NCBI GenBank assembly: GCA_001915925.1
Contig: MNRL01000015.1
Location: 62,001-126,000 of the forward strand
Direction of reading: 5' to 3'
DNA: 64,000 nt
Source: Clostridium sp. CAG:354_28_25
Lineage (GTDB): Bacteria; Bacillota; Clostridia; TANB77; CAG-508
Part shown: positions 41,859-51,220 of the stretch, one piece after another
How positions within the stretch are numbered: the stretch's first letter is position 1
Layout of the letters: each line of letters starts with the position of its first letter
The notes under the pieces: generated by a model
What the model was told of the DNA's origin: nothing
Seen by the model: the letters and a program-made list of their open reading frames with translations, nothing else
Database searches by the model: none
Position numbers and translations under genes: made by a program

Positions 41859-42672
41859 ATGGTTTAAATTTTTTTGTTTCTCTATATTTACCATATTCCT
41901 TTGGAATATAATTGTCACTCCAATAATGTTTTTCTCCAATTTGTTGTTCTTTCTTATTATGTTTTTTATAGCTATCATAATTTGCTCGTTTTCTTATGTT
42001 TTGCTCATATTGAATTTTCTTCTTCTCTACTTTGTTTTTTACCTTAATTTTATTTTTACGTTCTAATTTAGGAGCCTTAACATTTTTTAACATTTGCAAA
42101 TATTCATTCAATCTTTCTGTAAACTTTTTTTCTTCCTCTTCTCTGTGTAAATACTCTATATGAGGTACTCTTTTTACTGATTCCTGCTTTGTTTTTATTT
42201 CTGCTTTTTTATTGTAATTATTATATTGTCTTTGCTTTACAGGTTCTGTTTTCGTTTTTTCATTCTTTTTATCCTCTTTTACATATTCTACTCTTGCATA
42301 TGTTTTCTTTTTGTTTTGTTCTTTAAGTCTTTTCTGCAATTGTTTATGCTCTTTATCTCTATTTTTTAATTTTCTTATATATTCGCTATCTTTATTCCCA
42401 ATCAATTTATTTATATAACCATTCGAATATTCTCCTAATGATTCTATATATAATTTAGTTATTTTTTCTGGTTTCATTTTAGCAATATTTCGTTTTGCGT
42501 AAAATCTAAAAGTTAAAACATACATTCCTAGCTCGTTAAGTTCTACTCTCACTTCTACTGGTTTATTAGAAATTCTACTAAAATCTCTTTTTATTTGTTC
42601 TATTTTTCTTTTTATAGCTTCACCAGAATATATTTTAGAATCAAAACAGTATTCTACAGTTTTTGCTTCCAT
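41854..42672 (-). CDS. Lys/Glu-rich protein of unknown function
   Basis: The protein is 272 aa from ATG at 42672. Residues 1-85 look folded (VEVRVELNELGMYVLTFRFYAKRNIAKMKPEKITKLYIESLGEYSNGYINKLIG); the rest is strongly basic and charged, with coiled-coil-like stretches (KNRDKEHKQLQKRLKEQNKKK) and Lys-rich repeats. The ribosome binding site is weak. It resembles nucleic-acid- or ribosome-associated accessory proteins, but no family is recognised. Its 3' end lies inside repeat copy 6. Confidence 0.65.
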   Translation of the reverse strand: MEAKTVEYCFDSKIYSGEAIKRKIEQIKRDFSRISNKPVEVRVELNELGMYVLTFRFYAKRNIAKMKPEKITKLYIESLGEYSNGYINKLIGNKDSEYIRKLKNRDKEHKQLQKRLKEQNKKKTYARVEYVKEDKKNEKTKTEPVKQRQYNNYNKKAEIKTKQESVKRVPHIEYLHREEEEKKFTERLNEYLQMLKNVKAPKLERKNKIKVKNKVEKKKIQYEQNIRKRANYDSYKKHNKKEQQIGEKHYWSDNYIPKEYGKYRETKKFKPL

Positions 42673-42741
42673 ACTCAAATTACATCAACATCCTTTTTCA
42701 TTCATTTATGTTAACATATTTTGAGCTAAATTTCAAGGATT

Positions 42742-43365
42742 TTACCTTATAAAATTAGTTTTAACAGTTGTGTTTACTGGTTGATTAATATTATTTTGCT
42801 TTCCAATCTCTATACATTTTAAAATCCATGCCATATTTTTTCCTAAATTATACATTGTTTGCATACCTTCTAAATCTTGTACAACTTCTTCTTTATTATT
42901 TCCATGTACATTGTTCCAGTATGTAGAAGAAACTATTGGCATTTGACTAATTGTAAAATATTTGTTAAGTACATCAAAAGAAGCAACTGTTCCACCTCTT
43001 CTAGCACTTATAATACTTGCACCTGGCTTAAATTCAAAAGCTTTTTTGCCTGCATAGAAGGCTCTATCTAAAACAGATAAAATTCTTCCTGATGGATGTG
43101 CATAATAAACTGGTGTACCAAATACAAAACCATCACTTTCTTCAGCTTTTTCTATTATTGTATTTACGATATCATCATTAAATACACATCTAGCATTTCC
43201 ATTTTTAGCACACATTCCACATCCAATACAATCTCTTACAGGAGTTCCACCTAAATTTATAATTTCAGTTTCTATTCCTTCTTCATTTAAGCTTTCTGCC
43301 ACCTTACTTAATGCAGTATATGTACATTCTTTTCTTGAACTTCCATTAATTAATAATACTTTCAT
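42742..43365 (-). CDS. Flavodoxin-like NAD(P)H-dependent oxidoreductase (iron-sulfur flavoprotein type)
   Basis: The protein is 207 aa from ATG at 43365. It starts MKVLLINGSSRKECTYTAL, the FMN-phosphate loop of the NADPH-dependent FMN reductase fold. CIGCGMCAKNGNARCVFNDD supplies Cys residues for a [4Fe-4S] cluster, and FGTPVYYAHPSGRILSVLDRAF is the second flavin loop. Such proteins transfer electrons between ferredoxin-like and flavin donors; a specific partner is not seen. Confidence 0.85.
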   Translation of the reverse strand: MKVLLINGSSRKECTYTALSKVAESLNEEGIETEIINLGGTPVRDCIGCGMCAKNGNARCVFNDDIVNTIIEKAEESDGFVFGTPVYYAHPSGRILSVLDRAFYAGKKAFEFKPGASIISARRGGTVASFDVLNKYFTISQMPIVSSTYWNNVHGNNKEEVVQDLEGMQTMYNLGKNMAWILKCIEIGKQNNINQPVNTTVKTNFIR

Positions 43366-43417
43366 GTATAATCTCATTCCTTTCTTATATATTAATTATA
43401 ATTTATCTAGTTCTTAT

Positions 43418-44122
43418 TTAACATTTACTTATAATATATTTAAAAATACAATTATTTATGCTTTCATTTTCTGGATGAAATTGCACTCCAAATATCCTAT
43501 CATTATATTCTATAACTTCTATAGTACCATCTTCTACCCTTCCTACTACTTTTAATGGTTCTTCTACTTGTGGAATTCTATATCTATGAATACTTGGCAT
43601 ATTTAACACTTCTTCTTTATATAAATTATATAATATACTGTTTTTATCCAATATTACCTTATGCTTTATATCTTCTATATTATCTCTTGTTAAGTCTGCA
43701 TTTCTATGTCCTTCTACAGGCTCTGTAAAATCATATTTATTTTTTCTTAAATCTTCAAATAACTCTATAATACTGCCTTCATAATTTCGTTCTTTCTTTT
43801 CTTTGCATAGCAAAAAATATATAGCTAAAGTTTGCATTCCCATACAAATTCCTAATAATGGCTTATTATTTTTTACTGCATAATCGACTACTTGTAGATG
43901 GTATGGATGTATTTTTCCACCACCTGACAATATGAATGCATCATATAAACTTAAGGTTTCTTCATCAACATATGCACTACAAGGTAATACCCCACTAACA
44001 ATTGCTCCAGCTTCATTTATTCTTTCTATATAATTATTTATAAAATAATATTTATCTTCATATACCAAGTCTGTCTTAAATAAATTATTAGATGCTGGTA
44101 CAAGTCCTATTATTTTTTTCAT
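43418..44122 (-). CDS. Class I glutamine-amidotransferase-like hydrolase (peptidase C26 / PuuD-like)
   Basis: The protein is 234 aa from ATG at 44122 (AAAGGGTG before it). The nucleophile elbow is GICMGMQTLAIYF with the catalytic Cys, and the His-Glu pair is in FGVQFHPEN. The oxyanion glycines are in LSGGGKIHPYH. Members hydrolyse gamma-glutamyl bonds, for example gamma-glutamyl-GABA. The exact substrate is unknown. It starts 5 bp after the preceding methyltransferase gene, in an operon of four genes from ltaS to here. Confidence 0.8.
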   Translation of the reverse strand: MKKIIGLVPASNNLFKTDLVYEDKYYFINNYIERINEAGAIVSGVLPCSAYVDEETLSLYDAFILSGGGKIHPYHLQVVDYAVKNNKPLLGICMGMQTLAIYFLLCKEKKERNYEGSIIELFEDLRKNKYDFTEPVEGHRNADLTRDNIEDIKHKVILDKNSILYNLYKEEVLNMPSIHRYRIPQVEEPLKVVGRVEDGTIEVIEYNDRIFGVQFHPENESINNCIFKYIISKC

Positions 44123-44127
44123 TTTAT

Positions 44128-44703
44128 TCACCCTTTCTGTTCTTCTTTTTTTGCAATTATCCAAAATACATGCCAATGTTTAATTTGATGCATTGCAGAT
44201 TCTCCATCTCTTTCAATCTCATTTAATTTTAATATTTTAAAATCTTTTAATAAATCTTCTATTTCTTCCTTTTCATAAAACTGAATTTTATCATTTCCAA
44301 ACCATGAATCATTCTTTCCGAAGAAATTACATAAGAAATATCCATTTTCATTTAAAGAATCTTTTATTTTATCTAGCAACTTACCTAATGCTTCTTTATT
44401 ACAAAAAGGTAAAACCTCATATGAAATAATTAAATCTGTTTTTGGTAAATGCACCTCAGAAAATTTAGCCTGCACAAAATTTAATCTTGCTTTTTCTTCT
44501 TCTGTTAAATCTTTATACAAAAATTTCGTTACATCAATTCTATCGATAGCAGTTACAGCTATATCGTTTTGTACTAAAAATTTAGTATCTCGCCCTGCGC
44601 CACACCCTAAATCAATTGCTGTTTTTATACTTGGATTATTCTTAATAAAATTTACCAAAATCTTATGTGGCTCTAGTTTACTATTGTTTTCAAAAAAGTT
44701 CAT
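44128..44703 (-). CDS. Class I SAM-dependent methyltransferase (TehB-like)
   Basis: The protein is 191 aa from ATG at 44703. Motif I is AIDLGCGAGRDTKFL, with the acidic motif II AVTAIDRIDV and the post-motif LIISYEVLPFCNKEALGKLL. TehB-type enzymes methylate tellurite or small molecules; here no tellurite gene is nearby, so the substrate is unknown. The alternative start at 44724 lacks a ribosome binding site and overlaps the DUF84 gene more. Confidence 0.8.
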   Translation of the reverse strand: MNFFENNSKLEPHKILVNFIKNNPSIKTAIDLGCGAGRDTKFLVQNDIAVTAIDRIDVTKFLYKDLTEEEKARLNFVQAKFSEVHLPKTDLIISYEVLPFCNKEALGKLLDKIKDSLNENGYFLCNFFGKNDSWFGNDKIQFYEKEEIEDLLKDFKILKLNEIERDGESAMHQIKHWHVFWIIAKKEEQKG

Positions 44704-44704
44704 C

Positions 44705-45235
44705 TTATTTCCAAATCCCCCCATTAATAAAACATGTTAGTGCCATTAAAAATGCTTGCTCTGCTAAATCTATCCTAGTTACTTGTCCATGGCTTAGTTG
44801 AAATATTCCACCTTGTGGAGCTTTAAGCTCTTTACTTTCGAAAAGTTTTGCAAGCACATAGCTTAATTCTTTTTTCCTTATTTCATCTATGTATCTATCT
44901 GGAATTGGATATGCAGGACCAAACCCAACAGCTCCTTCTTCAGCTTTATTTTCGATATATACTGTTGTTAAATTTAACCATGTTCCAAACTTATCTGTTA
45001 TTCCAGATTCCATTGCTACAAAAAAATCTGCTTCTATCATATTTTCTTCTGCATATTTTTTTAAGTTCTTTACTCTGTTTTTTGCACCTTGTAATATTTC
45101 ATCATTTACTGGCTGGTCAGCAACCTCTGATTCTACACTTATTCCCTCTATTGTAACATCTTTAAAGTACTTTTCGAATGCCCTTTTGGCACCTTCTATT
45201 TTTCCTTTATTTTTCGTTCCAATCAATATTTTCAT
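44705..45235 (-). CDS. yjjX: DUF84-family inosine/xanthosine triphosphatase
   Basis: The protein is 176 aa, starting MKILIGTKNKGKIEGAKRAF, like the ITPase superfamily. FFVAMESGITDKFG contains the metal-binding Glu, and GGIFQLSHGQVTRIDLAEQA is the conserved C-terminal element of YjjX/NTPase I-T. It hydrolyses non-canonical purine nucleotides, keeping dITP/XTP out of nucleic acids. Its ATG follows AAGGTG. Co-transcribed with the methyltransferase gene. Confidence 0.85.
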   Translation of the reverse strand: MKILIGTKNKGKIEGAKRAFEKYFKDVTIEGISVESEVADQPVNDEILQGAKNRVKNLKKYAEENMIEADFFVAMESGITDKFGTWLNLTTVYIENKAEEGAVGFGPAYPIPDRYIDEIRKKELSYVLAKLFESKELKAPQGGIFQLSHGQVTRIDLAEQAFLMALTCFINGGIWK

Positions 45236-45246
45236 ATTTTATCACC

Positions 45247-47112
45247 TTATCTTAACAAGTCTTCTAAAACTATAGATTTTGATATATCTAGTTCCCTTTT
45301 CATATAATCATAATATTTTTTTAGTTGTTCATTTTCCTCTACTATTTCTCCTGTTTGTATATTAAACCATAATTCATCATAGTAAAAGTCAGCTGTAACG
45401 ATTCTTTCGTTATTTAAACATATAAAATCTTTTTTAGCTAACATATTTGTTCCTAAAGATACTCCTGAATCTAAGTTACATAGATATGCAAGTGTTGGTT
45501 TTATGTCTAATTTACTAACAGGTTTATCTATTCTTAAATTGCTAATTCCTGGAATTCTCATCCCCGCTAACACTCTAATATAATTTAATTTTATATCTAC
45601 ATCTGTAACATTTCCATCTAATTCACTTAAAAACTCTATCATTTCGTTATTATACATATCTAGTCCATTGTGGTCGCCATATAAAATTATTACAGTATCA
45701 TCATATAAATCAGCTTTTTTTAGTTCATCTATAAATATACCAAATGCATAATCTGCGTAATTGGCTGATTCTAAATAATTTCCAAAGAAAGTATCTTTAT
45801 ATTTTCCAACATCTATGCTAACTTTACTTCTATCTTGCAATCCATCCAATGTAAAACCAGTATGTGATGAAGCTGCAACAATATATGATATAAATGGTGC
45901 ATCATAATTTGATAATTTTTCTACAGCTTGTCTGTATAATAATTCATCTGACAAATAGCCCATTACATCTTCCGAAGTATCTGCAAAAGCATCTTTTAAT
46001 TCTACATGATCAACTTCCATATTGTTATATACATTAGTTCTATTCCAAAAATATCCATAGTTTCCATGCATATATGAAGTTGTATAATTCTTTTGATGAA
46101 ACATTTTGAAGATATCATCATATGTATTTTTATAATATCTACTATATGCCATTCCATTCTCTACCGGATATAATGATGTAATAGTAGAAAATTCTGAATC
46201 TGCAGTTGTAGAATAGCTTTGCATATACATATTAGAAAGTCTTATATTTTCGTTTATAAATTTGTTTAGGTTTGGTGTTATTTCTTTATCATTTATAGTT
46301 TTATTTAAGACAAATTCTTGCATAGATTCTAATTGAAGAACTATTACATTTTTTCCTTCCATTGAACCTGCAATATCTAGATAGCTTTCTTCATATTCTT
46401 GGTTATATTCTTCTTTTAAAGAATTATATGCATCCATTACTTCTGTCTTATTTCTATATTTTGCCTGTTTTGAGCCATCAATAGCATTTAATATATCTGA
46501 TATATGATATCCATAAATTGTTGCCTTCTTTATTTGTGTATCCCTATTATATGGGTCTTCTAAAGCTTTTTCATTTCCCGCTATTGCTGATGTAATAAAT
46601 ACATATATCGCAAATAATCCAATTAATGTTCTACTAACAATATATTGTAGTTTGCTTTTTTCCCCTTTTTCTATTTTTACAAATTTTGATACAAATAAAA
46701 TCACAAGAAGTAATATATCTATAAAATAAAGTATCTGGTGTAATTTTAATAACATTGGTAATGTTGACATTATTTCTTCGCCATATTGTAGATTAGTTAT
46801 TTGTAATACTGATAGTACATTACTTGAATAAGTGTAATAAATATTGTCTGCAAATAAAATTATGCTTATTACTGTATCTAGAACTATTCCCCCTATATTT
46901 CTTCCTTTTTTAGGTAATAAAGCTAATATTCCAAATAAAGATAAAATATATATTATACTACTTTGTATTGTTTTTATATCAATTTTTTCATTTATACATA
47001 CTGTACTTTTATAAAATAATATAGTTTTTAATATTATAAAAATTGCAAGTATGATAATGAAAAAACTAGAATTTATAAGCTTATTTAATATTTCTTTTGT
47101 TTTTTCTTTCAC
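45247..47112 (-). CDS. ltaS: LTA synthase family phosphoglycerol transferase
   Basis: The protein is 621 aa from GTG at 47112, eight bases after AAAGGAG; the upstream TTG lies before this site. Five membrane helices occupy residues 15-180. The extracellular sulfatase-like domain has the catalytic Thr in YSTTADSEFSTITSLYPVENG, and metal ligands in LYGDHNGLD and VLQLESMQEF. LtaS enzymes polymerise glycerol phosphate on a glycolipid anchor. Whether this is the housekeeping LtaS or a YfnI-type homologue is unclear. It lies 12 bp before yjjX; the functional link to the downstream genes is not obvious. Confidence 0.9.
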   Translation of the reverse strand: MKEKTKEILNKLINSSFFIIILAIFIILKTILFYKSTVCINEKIDIKTIQSSIIYILSLFGILALLPKKGRNIGGIVLDTVISIILFADNIYYTYSSNVLSVLQITNLQYGEEIMSTLPMLLKLHQILYFIDILLLVILFVSKFVKIEKGEKSKLQYIVSRTLIGLFAIYVFITSAIAGNEKALEDPYNRDTQIKKATIYGYHISDILNAIDGSKQAKYRNKTEVMDAYNSLKEEYNQEYEESYLDIAGSMEGKNVIVLQLESMQEFVLNKTINDKEITPNLNKFINENIRLSNMYMQSYSTTADSEFSTITSLYPVENGMAYSRYYKNTYDDIFKMFHQKNYTTSYMHGNYGYFWNRTNVYNNMEVDHVELKDAFADTSEDVMGYLSDELLYRQAVEKLSNYDAPFISYIVAASSHTGFTLDGLQDRSKVSIDVGKYKDTFFGNYLESANYADYAFGIFIDELKKADLYDDTVIILYGDHNGLDMYNNEMIEFLSELDGNVTDVDIKLNYIRVLAGMRIPGISNLRIDKPVSKLDIKPTLAYLCNLDSGVSLGTNMLAKKDFICLNNERIVTADFYYDELWFNIQTGEIVEENEQLKKYYDYMKRELDISKSIVLEDLLR

Positions 47113-47237
47113 ATTTTTCTCCTTTTTCGACAATTATCTTATTAAATATATCATATTTTTTTATAGTTTTCTAGCTTTATTAAATTATTAAATCTTTTTG
47201 CTGATTCTTCTGAATATGCTCTAACTAAGCATATATC

Positions 47238-47266
47238 TTGAATAATTAACATAATTATGGTATAAT
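47238..47266 (+). promoter_or_regulatory. Sigma-A promoter for the orphan gene 47344-47835
   Basis: TTGAAT (47238-47243), 17-bp spacer, TATAAT (47261-47266) with TGG just before the -10 (extended). Confidence 0.8.
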
Positions 47267-47285
47267 AAAAAGTGACTAAAAAACT

Positions 47286-47320
47286 GTTGCTTTGTATCGT
47301 ATCAATTGATACTTTGCAAC
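47286..47320 (+). promoter_or_regulatory. Symmetrical hairpin in the 5' leader of the orphan gene
   Basis: GTTGC-TTT-GTATC (47286-47298) and GATAC-TTT-GCAAC (47308-47320) pair in two 5-bp blocks around a symmetric TTT/TTT internal loop, with loop GTATCAATT. It lies between the promoter and the ribosome binding site AAAAGGAG. It may affect mRNA stability or bind a regulator. Confidence 0.5.
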
Positions 47321-47343
47321 TCGATAAGAAAAGGAGAAATATT

Positions 47344-47835
47344 ATGACAAACAAAATGATGAAGAATGCAACTGTTAACCCAGGAACAACTAAGGCAAGA
47401 CCTGCTTCTGTGCTTCCCAAAATTACTTACAAGCCAACACCGATAGATCGGTTAAAATCTTGGTGGAAGGAACATTTTGGAACAGAGCAAGCACGGAAAG
47501 CAACTGCAAAAGCAGTTTGTCGTAGCATCGATCATGCTATATCCAGCTTTTCAAGGGCAATGACGTTTAACCTAGTATTGGCTCTGTTGGCAATGCTAGT
47601 TGTTGAATTCTGTCCTGAAATTTCTGGAAAATGCCCTGTCTTTTTCCAGCTCTGTGAAGGAATTCTCGTATTTTATGAATACTTACTGAGAGTAGCATTT
47701 ACTCTACTTAAAGCTTTTATTCAGTTTTTTACACTGAACTGGGCTGGTGCAGCAGATAGCCTCTCAGCAATGTTCGCAGAAGCTGGAAGACTTCTTACTG
47801 AATTATTCCAGTGGATCCAAACAATTACATTCTAA
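47344..47835 (+). CDS. Orphan amphipathic/membrane-associated protein, GC-rich relative to surroundings
   Basis: The protein is 163 aa from ATG at 47344 (AAAAGGAG before it). N-terminal residues 1-60 are basic and polar (KARPASVLPKITYKPTPIDRLKSWWKEHFG). Residues 75-130 contain one or two hydrophobic helices (MTFNLVLALLAMLVVEFC, ILVFYEYLLRVAFTLLKAFIQFFTL). The C-terminus is amphipathic. No family is recognised. The gene is clearly more GC-rich than its neighbours and has its own promoter, leader hairpin and a GC-rich terminator, so it looks like an independent, possibly transferred cassette. The long opposing reading frame at 47151-47420 is a shadow. Confidence 0.75.
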   Translation: MTNKMMKNATVNPGTTKARPASVLPKITYKPTPIDRLKSWWKEHFGTEQARKATAKAVCRSIDHAISSFSRAMTFNLVLALLAMLVVEFCPEISGKCPVFFQLCEGILVFYEYLLRVAFTLLKAFIQFFTLNWAGAADSLSAMFAEAGRLLTELFQWIQTITF

Positions 47836-47889
47836 CTTCTGTAATGCACTATTGCATTACTCTAAACTCATCTCTTTTAAATCTTTATC

Positions 47890-47921
47890 CCCCGCCACGC
47901 TGTGACGGGGCATTTCTTTTT
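47890..47921 (+). terminator. GC-rich intrinsic terminator after the orphan gene
   Basis: CCCCG-CCAC-GCT-GTGA-CGGGG (one mismatch) followed by CATTTCTTTTT. The stem is much more GC-rich than other terminators in this window. Confidence 0.8.
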
Positions 47922-47935
47922 GCAAACTACAAGAA

Positions 47936-47988
47936 AAGGGATTTAAGGACTGTCCCAAAATCCCGATGGAACGACCCCAAAATCCCTA
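47936..47988. repeat. GGGGACGTTCC-family repeat, copy 7
   Basis: AGGGATTT (47937-47944) and AAATCCCT (47980-47987) bracket AAGGACTGTCCC, AAAATCCCGATGGAACGACCCC. It lies between the orphan gene's terminator and the 3' end of the convergent ABC permease gene. Confidence 0.85.
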
Positions 47989-47992
47989 AAGT

Positions 47993-50900
47993 TTATTCTA
48001 CACTCTTTAAACTACTAATCATATCTATTTTCTTTAATGCAAAATAGGTAATTACATTTACTATAATCGTAAAAGCAACTGTAATTAAAATAGCATATAA
48101 ATAACTTAATGGATGTATAACTTTTGCAAATCTAAGCATATTTATCTCACAAGTACCAATTATAAAGTAATTTAAGAAATAGCCTCCAATTAATCCTAGT
48201 GCAATTCCTATTATTGTTAATAATATGGTTTCTCTTGTTACATAAGTATATACTTCTTTATCATAAAAACCTAATACCTTAATTGTCGCAAGTTCTTTTT
48301 GTCTTTCACTTATATTTATATTAGATAAATTATATAATACTACAAATGCAAGCAATCCAGCTGAAACAATTAATATTACAACAACATAATTTAATGAGCT
48401 AATTGTATCGTCCAAAGTTTTCTCTGCGTTTGAATTTAACGAAACTGTAGATACCTTACCACCATCTAATAATTTTTTAGAAATCTCTTCTTGTGCTTCT
48501 TCTGATAAATTTTCAGCCTTTACAAGTAATACATTGGTACTATATTTTTCTCCATATAACTCTTCATACATATCTTTTGTCATATATATATAATGAGCAA
48601 TATAATTTTCTGTTATACCAGATACTTTAACTTCTTTATTTTCTTCCGAAGTTCCTTCTAAAGTTATTGTATCTCCAACTTTTACATCTAATAGTTGTGC
48701 CAATTTATCTGTTAAAATAACTCCATCTGATGATAGGTTAGCTTCTTCTTTTTTATTATCAACATCATTTATTGTAATAACATTTTTCAAATCATCTACA
48801 TTTTTAGGTACTACTACTTGCAAGTCTTCTGAATATTCATTATGATTTGCAGTATCAGCTACCATATATGTTTCTACAACATTATTAACATTTTCAGTAT
48901 TTTGTAATTCTGTAATAACACTTTGTCTTTCGTCATCAGTTAAACTACTCTTCATACTAACCTGAAAATCATATAAAAATACTTTTTCATATTGATTTGG
49001 TAATATAGTGGATATAGAATCTTTTATTCCAAACCCAGTTAATATTAAAGAAGTACAACCAAAGATACCTATAATTGTCATTAAAAATCTCTTTTTATAT
49101 CTAAATATATTTCTAATCGTAACTTTTTGTGAAAAGTTTAATCTTTTCCAAATGAATTTTACTCGCTCTAATAAAACTCTTTTTCCAAGTTTTGGAGCCT
49201 TTGGTCTTAATAGATTTGCTGGTTTTTCTTTTAAATCCCTTGCTGCTGCATAAATTGTAGCACCAACAATACAAATATATATAAGTGCTAAACCTGATGA
49301 TGAGTGTTCAGAATTTAGTCCTACTACAAACTCTGGAATTGTATACATCATACTGTACATCATCCAGATAATTCTTGGTATTAATTGCAAACCTATAATT
49401 ATACCAATTACTCCACCAATAATACAAGCTAAACTAGAATAAAGTATGTATTTAAACATTATTTGTGCTTTGTTATATCCTAAAGATTTTAGTGTTCCTA
49501 GTTCTGTTCTATCTTCTTCTACCATTCTTGTCATAGAAGTTAATGACACCAATATTGCTATTGCAAAAAATACAATTGGAAATACGATACTTAAGCTATC
49601 TACACTTTGCGTGTCTTGTATAAAACTTACATATCCACTATTTTGATTTCTATCTAATATGTACCATTCAGCACTTTCTATCTCGTTACCCTTTTCTTTT
49701 GCATCAATTAATTCTGTTTCTGCATCTGAAATTTTAGTATTAAACTCTTCTTTTTGAGTAATTAATTCTGCCTCTGCTGTTTGTATTTCTTGTTTTGAAG
49801 TTTCTAGTTCAGCTTTTGCATTACTTAACTGTGTTTCTGTCTTCTTTTTGGTACTTGCTAAAGTTTTTTCTTGTTTACTTACTTCTGCTTTTGCTGATTT
49901 TATTTTGGCTTGAGCATCACTTATTGCGTTAGTTGCAGAATTTATCTGGTTTTCTATTTCTGTAATTCCAGCTTGCAACTGCATTTTATTTGTTTCTAAT
50001 TCTTGTTTTTGAGTTTCTAAAGCTTGCTTTTTAGCTGTCAATGTAGCTTTTTCTTCTTCACTCAAACTACTATCGTTTAATTTATTTACTACATCATTAT
50101 ATGCTTGTGTTACTTGTTCTAACGATTGATTTACCAACTGTAATGTTGATGTTAACTCTGTTTTTTTAGTATTTGCTTCGTCTATTTGAGTTTGAGCATT
50201 TTGTTTTTGTTCTTCTAGTGTTTTCTCATTTTTTTCTATTTCGGCTTTTGCACTCTGAATCTTCTTTTCTGCATTTGCAAATTCTTTATTGGCTTTTTCT
50301 TCGTTTGATTTTATCTCACTCTCACCAGTTGTTATTTGCTTTTTGCCATCTTCTATTTTAGCCTCTGCATCAGCTAGCTGTTTTTCTCCATCAGCCTTTT
50401 GAGTATTAAAATCGTTTTCTGCCTCTTGAATTTCTTCATTTGCTTCATCTATAAGCTCATTATATCTTGCTGTTTCTCTTTCTTCTTTAATTCCTTCTAT
50501 TTTATCTTTTGTTTCTTCTACATAATTCTCGTATTTAGTAGAACTAGTTGTATATTTTTCTGCATCCTTTACCGTTACATATATCTCGGTATATACATCT
50601 GATTCTATATTATCTCTTGAAACATAAATAAAATTATTTATTGTTCCAGAGCCTAAACTTGTTGTTCCTCTTTCTCTTGATATGTATAAAGGACTTTCTG
50701 CGGTTCCTACTATTTTTAAATTTAATTCTTTAAGAATCTCATTTTCCTCGTTTGCTTCTAATGTTATAGTATCACCAATTTTTTTATTTGCTGCATTTAG
50801 GAATGACTGTTCTACTAAACATTCATTAGCATTTTCAGGCATATTTCCTTCAATTAATCTTGGTTTATTAATATCTTCTATTGTTAATATTTTAGATACT

Positions 50901-51205
50901 AATTCTTTATTATTTACTTTTACTAAAATATCTTCTGAATATGTACCATAAACATTTTCTACATTCTCTATATTTTTTATAGCGTCTATATCACTATTTG
51001 TAAGCCCTAATGTAGACATTATTTGTATATCATATACATTCTGCTCTTTATAGTACTTGTCTATGGTATCTACCATGTCTGGAGATGTAGCTCTTAAGCC
51101 TGCAAAAAAGCCTACTCCTAATAGTGCTATAAGCAAAATAGAAATAAATCTTTTGTATGATGTTTTTATTTCTTTAAAACTATTTTTAAGTAGTGCTTTT
51201 TTCAT
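47993..51205 (-). CDS. FtsX-like ABC transporter permease with long coiled-coil extracellular insertion
   Basis: The protein is 1070 aa. A first membrane helix (SILLIALLGVGFFAGL) is followed by a MacB-like periplasmic domain, and about residues 230-510 form a coiled coil rich in Glu/Lys/Gln/Thr/Ala. The first FtsX-type block of helices (FAIAILVSLTSMTRMVEEDRTELGTLKSLGYNKAQIM) is near 560-690 and a second FtsX block is at the C-terminus (VVVILIVSAGLLAFVVLYNLSNINISERQKELATIKVLGFYDKEVY). Such permeases with an ATPase form lipid- or peptide-extruding machines. The gene follows its ATPase by 15 bp. The coiled-coil insert resembles those in clostridial and bacillar 'YknZ/YtrF-like' exporters, probably docking onto a surface target. 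Confidence 0.9.
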   Translation of the reverse strand: MKKALLKNSFKEIKTSYKRFISILLIALLGVGFFAGLRATSPDMVDTIDKYYKEQNVYDIQIMSTLGLTNSDIDAIKNIENVENVYGTYSEDILVKVNNKELVSKILTIEDINKPRLIEGNMPENANECLVEQSFLNAANKKIGDTITLEANEENEILKELNLKIVGTAESPLYISRERGTTSLGSGTINNFIYVSRDNIESDVYTEIYVTVKDAEKYTTSSTKYENYVEETKDKIEGIKEERETARYNELIDEANEEIQEAENDFNTQKADGEKQLADAEAKIEDGKKQITTGESEIKSNEEKANKEFANAEKKIQSAKAEIEKNEKTLEEQKQNAQTQIDEANTKKTELTSTLQLVNQSLEQVTQAYNDVVNKLNDSSLSEEEKATLTAKKQALETQKQELETNKMQLQAGITEIENQINSATNAISDAQAKIKSAKAEVSKQEKTLASTKKKTETQLSNAKAELETSKQEIQTAEAELITQKEEFNTKISDAETELIDAKEKGNEIESAEWYILDRNQNSGYVSFIQDTQSVDSLSIVFPIVFFAIAILVSLTSMTRMVEEDRTELGTLKSLGYNKAQIMFKYILYSSLACIIGGVIGIIIGLQLIPRIIWMMYSMMYTIPEFVVGLNSEHSSSGLALIYICIVGATIYAAARDLKEKPANLLRPKAPKLGKRVLLERVKFIWKRLNFSQKVTIRNIFRYKKRFLMTIIGIFGCTSLILTGFGIKDSISTILPNQYEKVFLYDFQVSMKSSLTDDERQSVITELQNTENVNNVVETYMVADTANHNEYSEDLQVVVPKNVDDLKNVITINDVDNKKEEANLSSDGVILTDKLAQLLDVKVGDTITLEGTSEENKEVKVSGITENYIAHYIYMTKDMYEELYGEKYSTNVLLVKAENLSEEAQEEISKKLLDGGKVSTVSLNSNAEKTLDDTISSLNYVVVILIVSAGLLAFVVLYNLSNINISERQKELATIKVLGFYDKEVYTYVTRETILLTIIGIALGLIGGYFLNYFIIGTCEINMLRFAKVIHPLSYLYAILITVAFTIIVNVITYFALKKIDMISSLKSVE

Positions 51206-51220
51206 ATCTCCACCTCCTTA

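Noticed and set aside
47151..47420. 89-aa hydrophobic reading frame on the minus strand
   Set aside because: It runs through the promoter and 5' part of the orphan gene 47344-47835 and lacks a credible RBS; the plus-strand gene has promoter, RBS and terminator.
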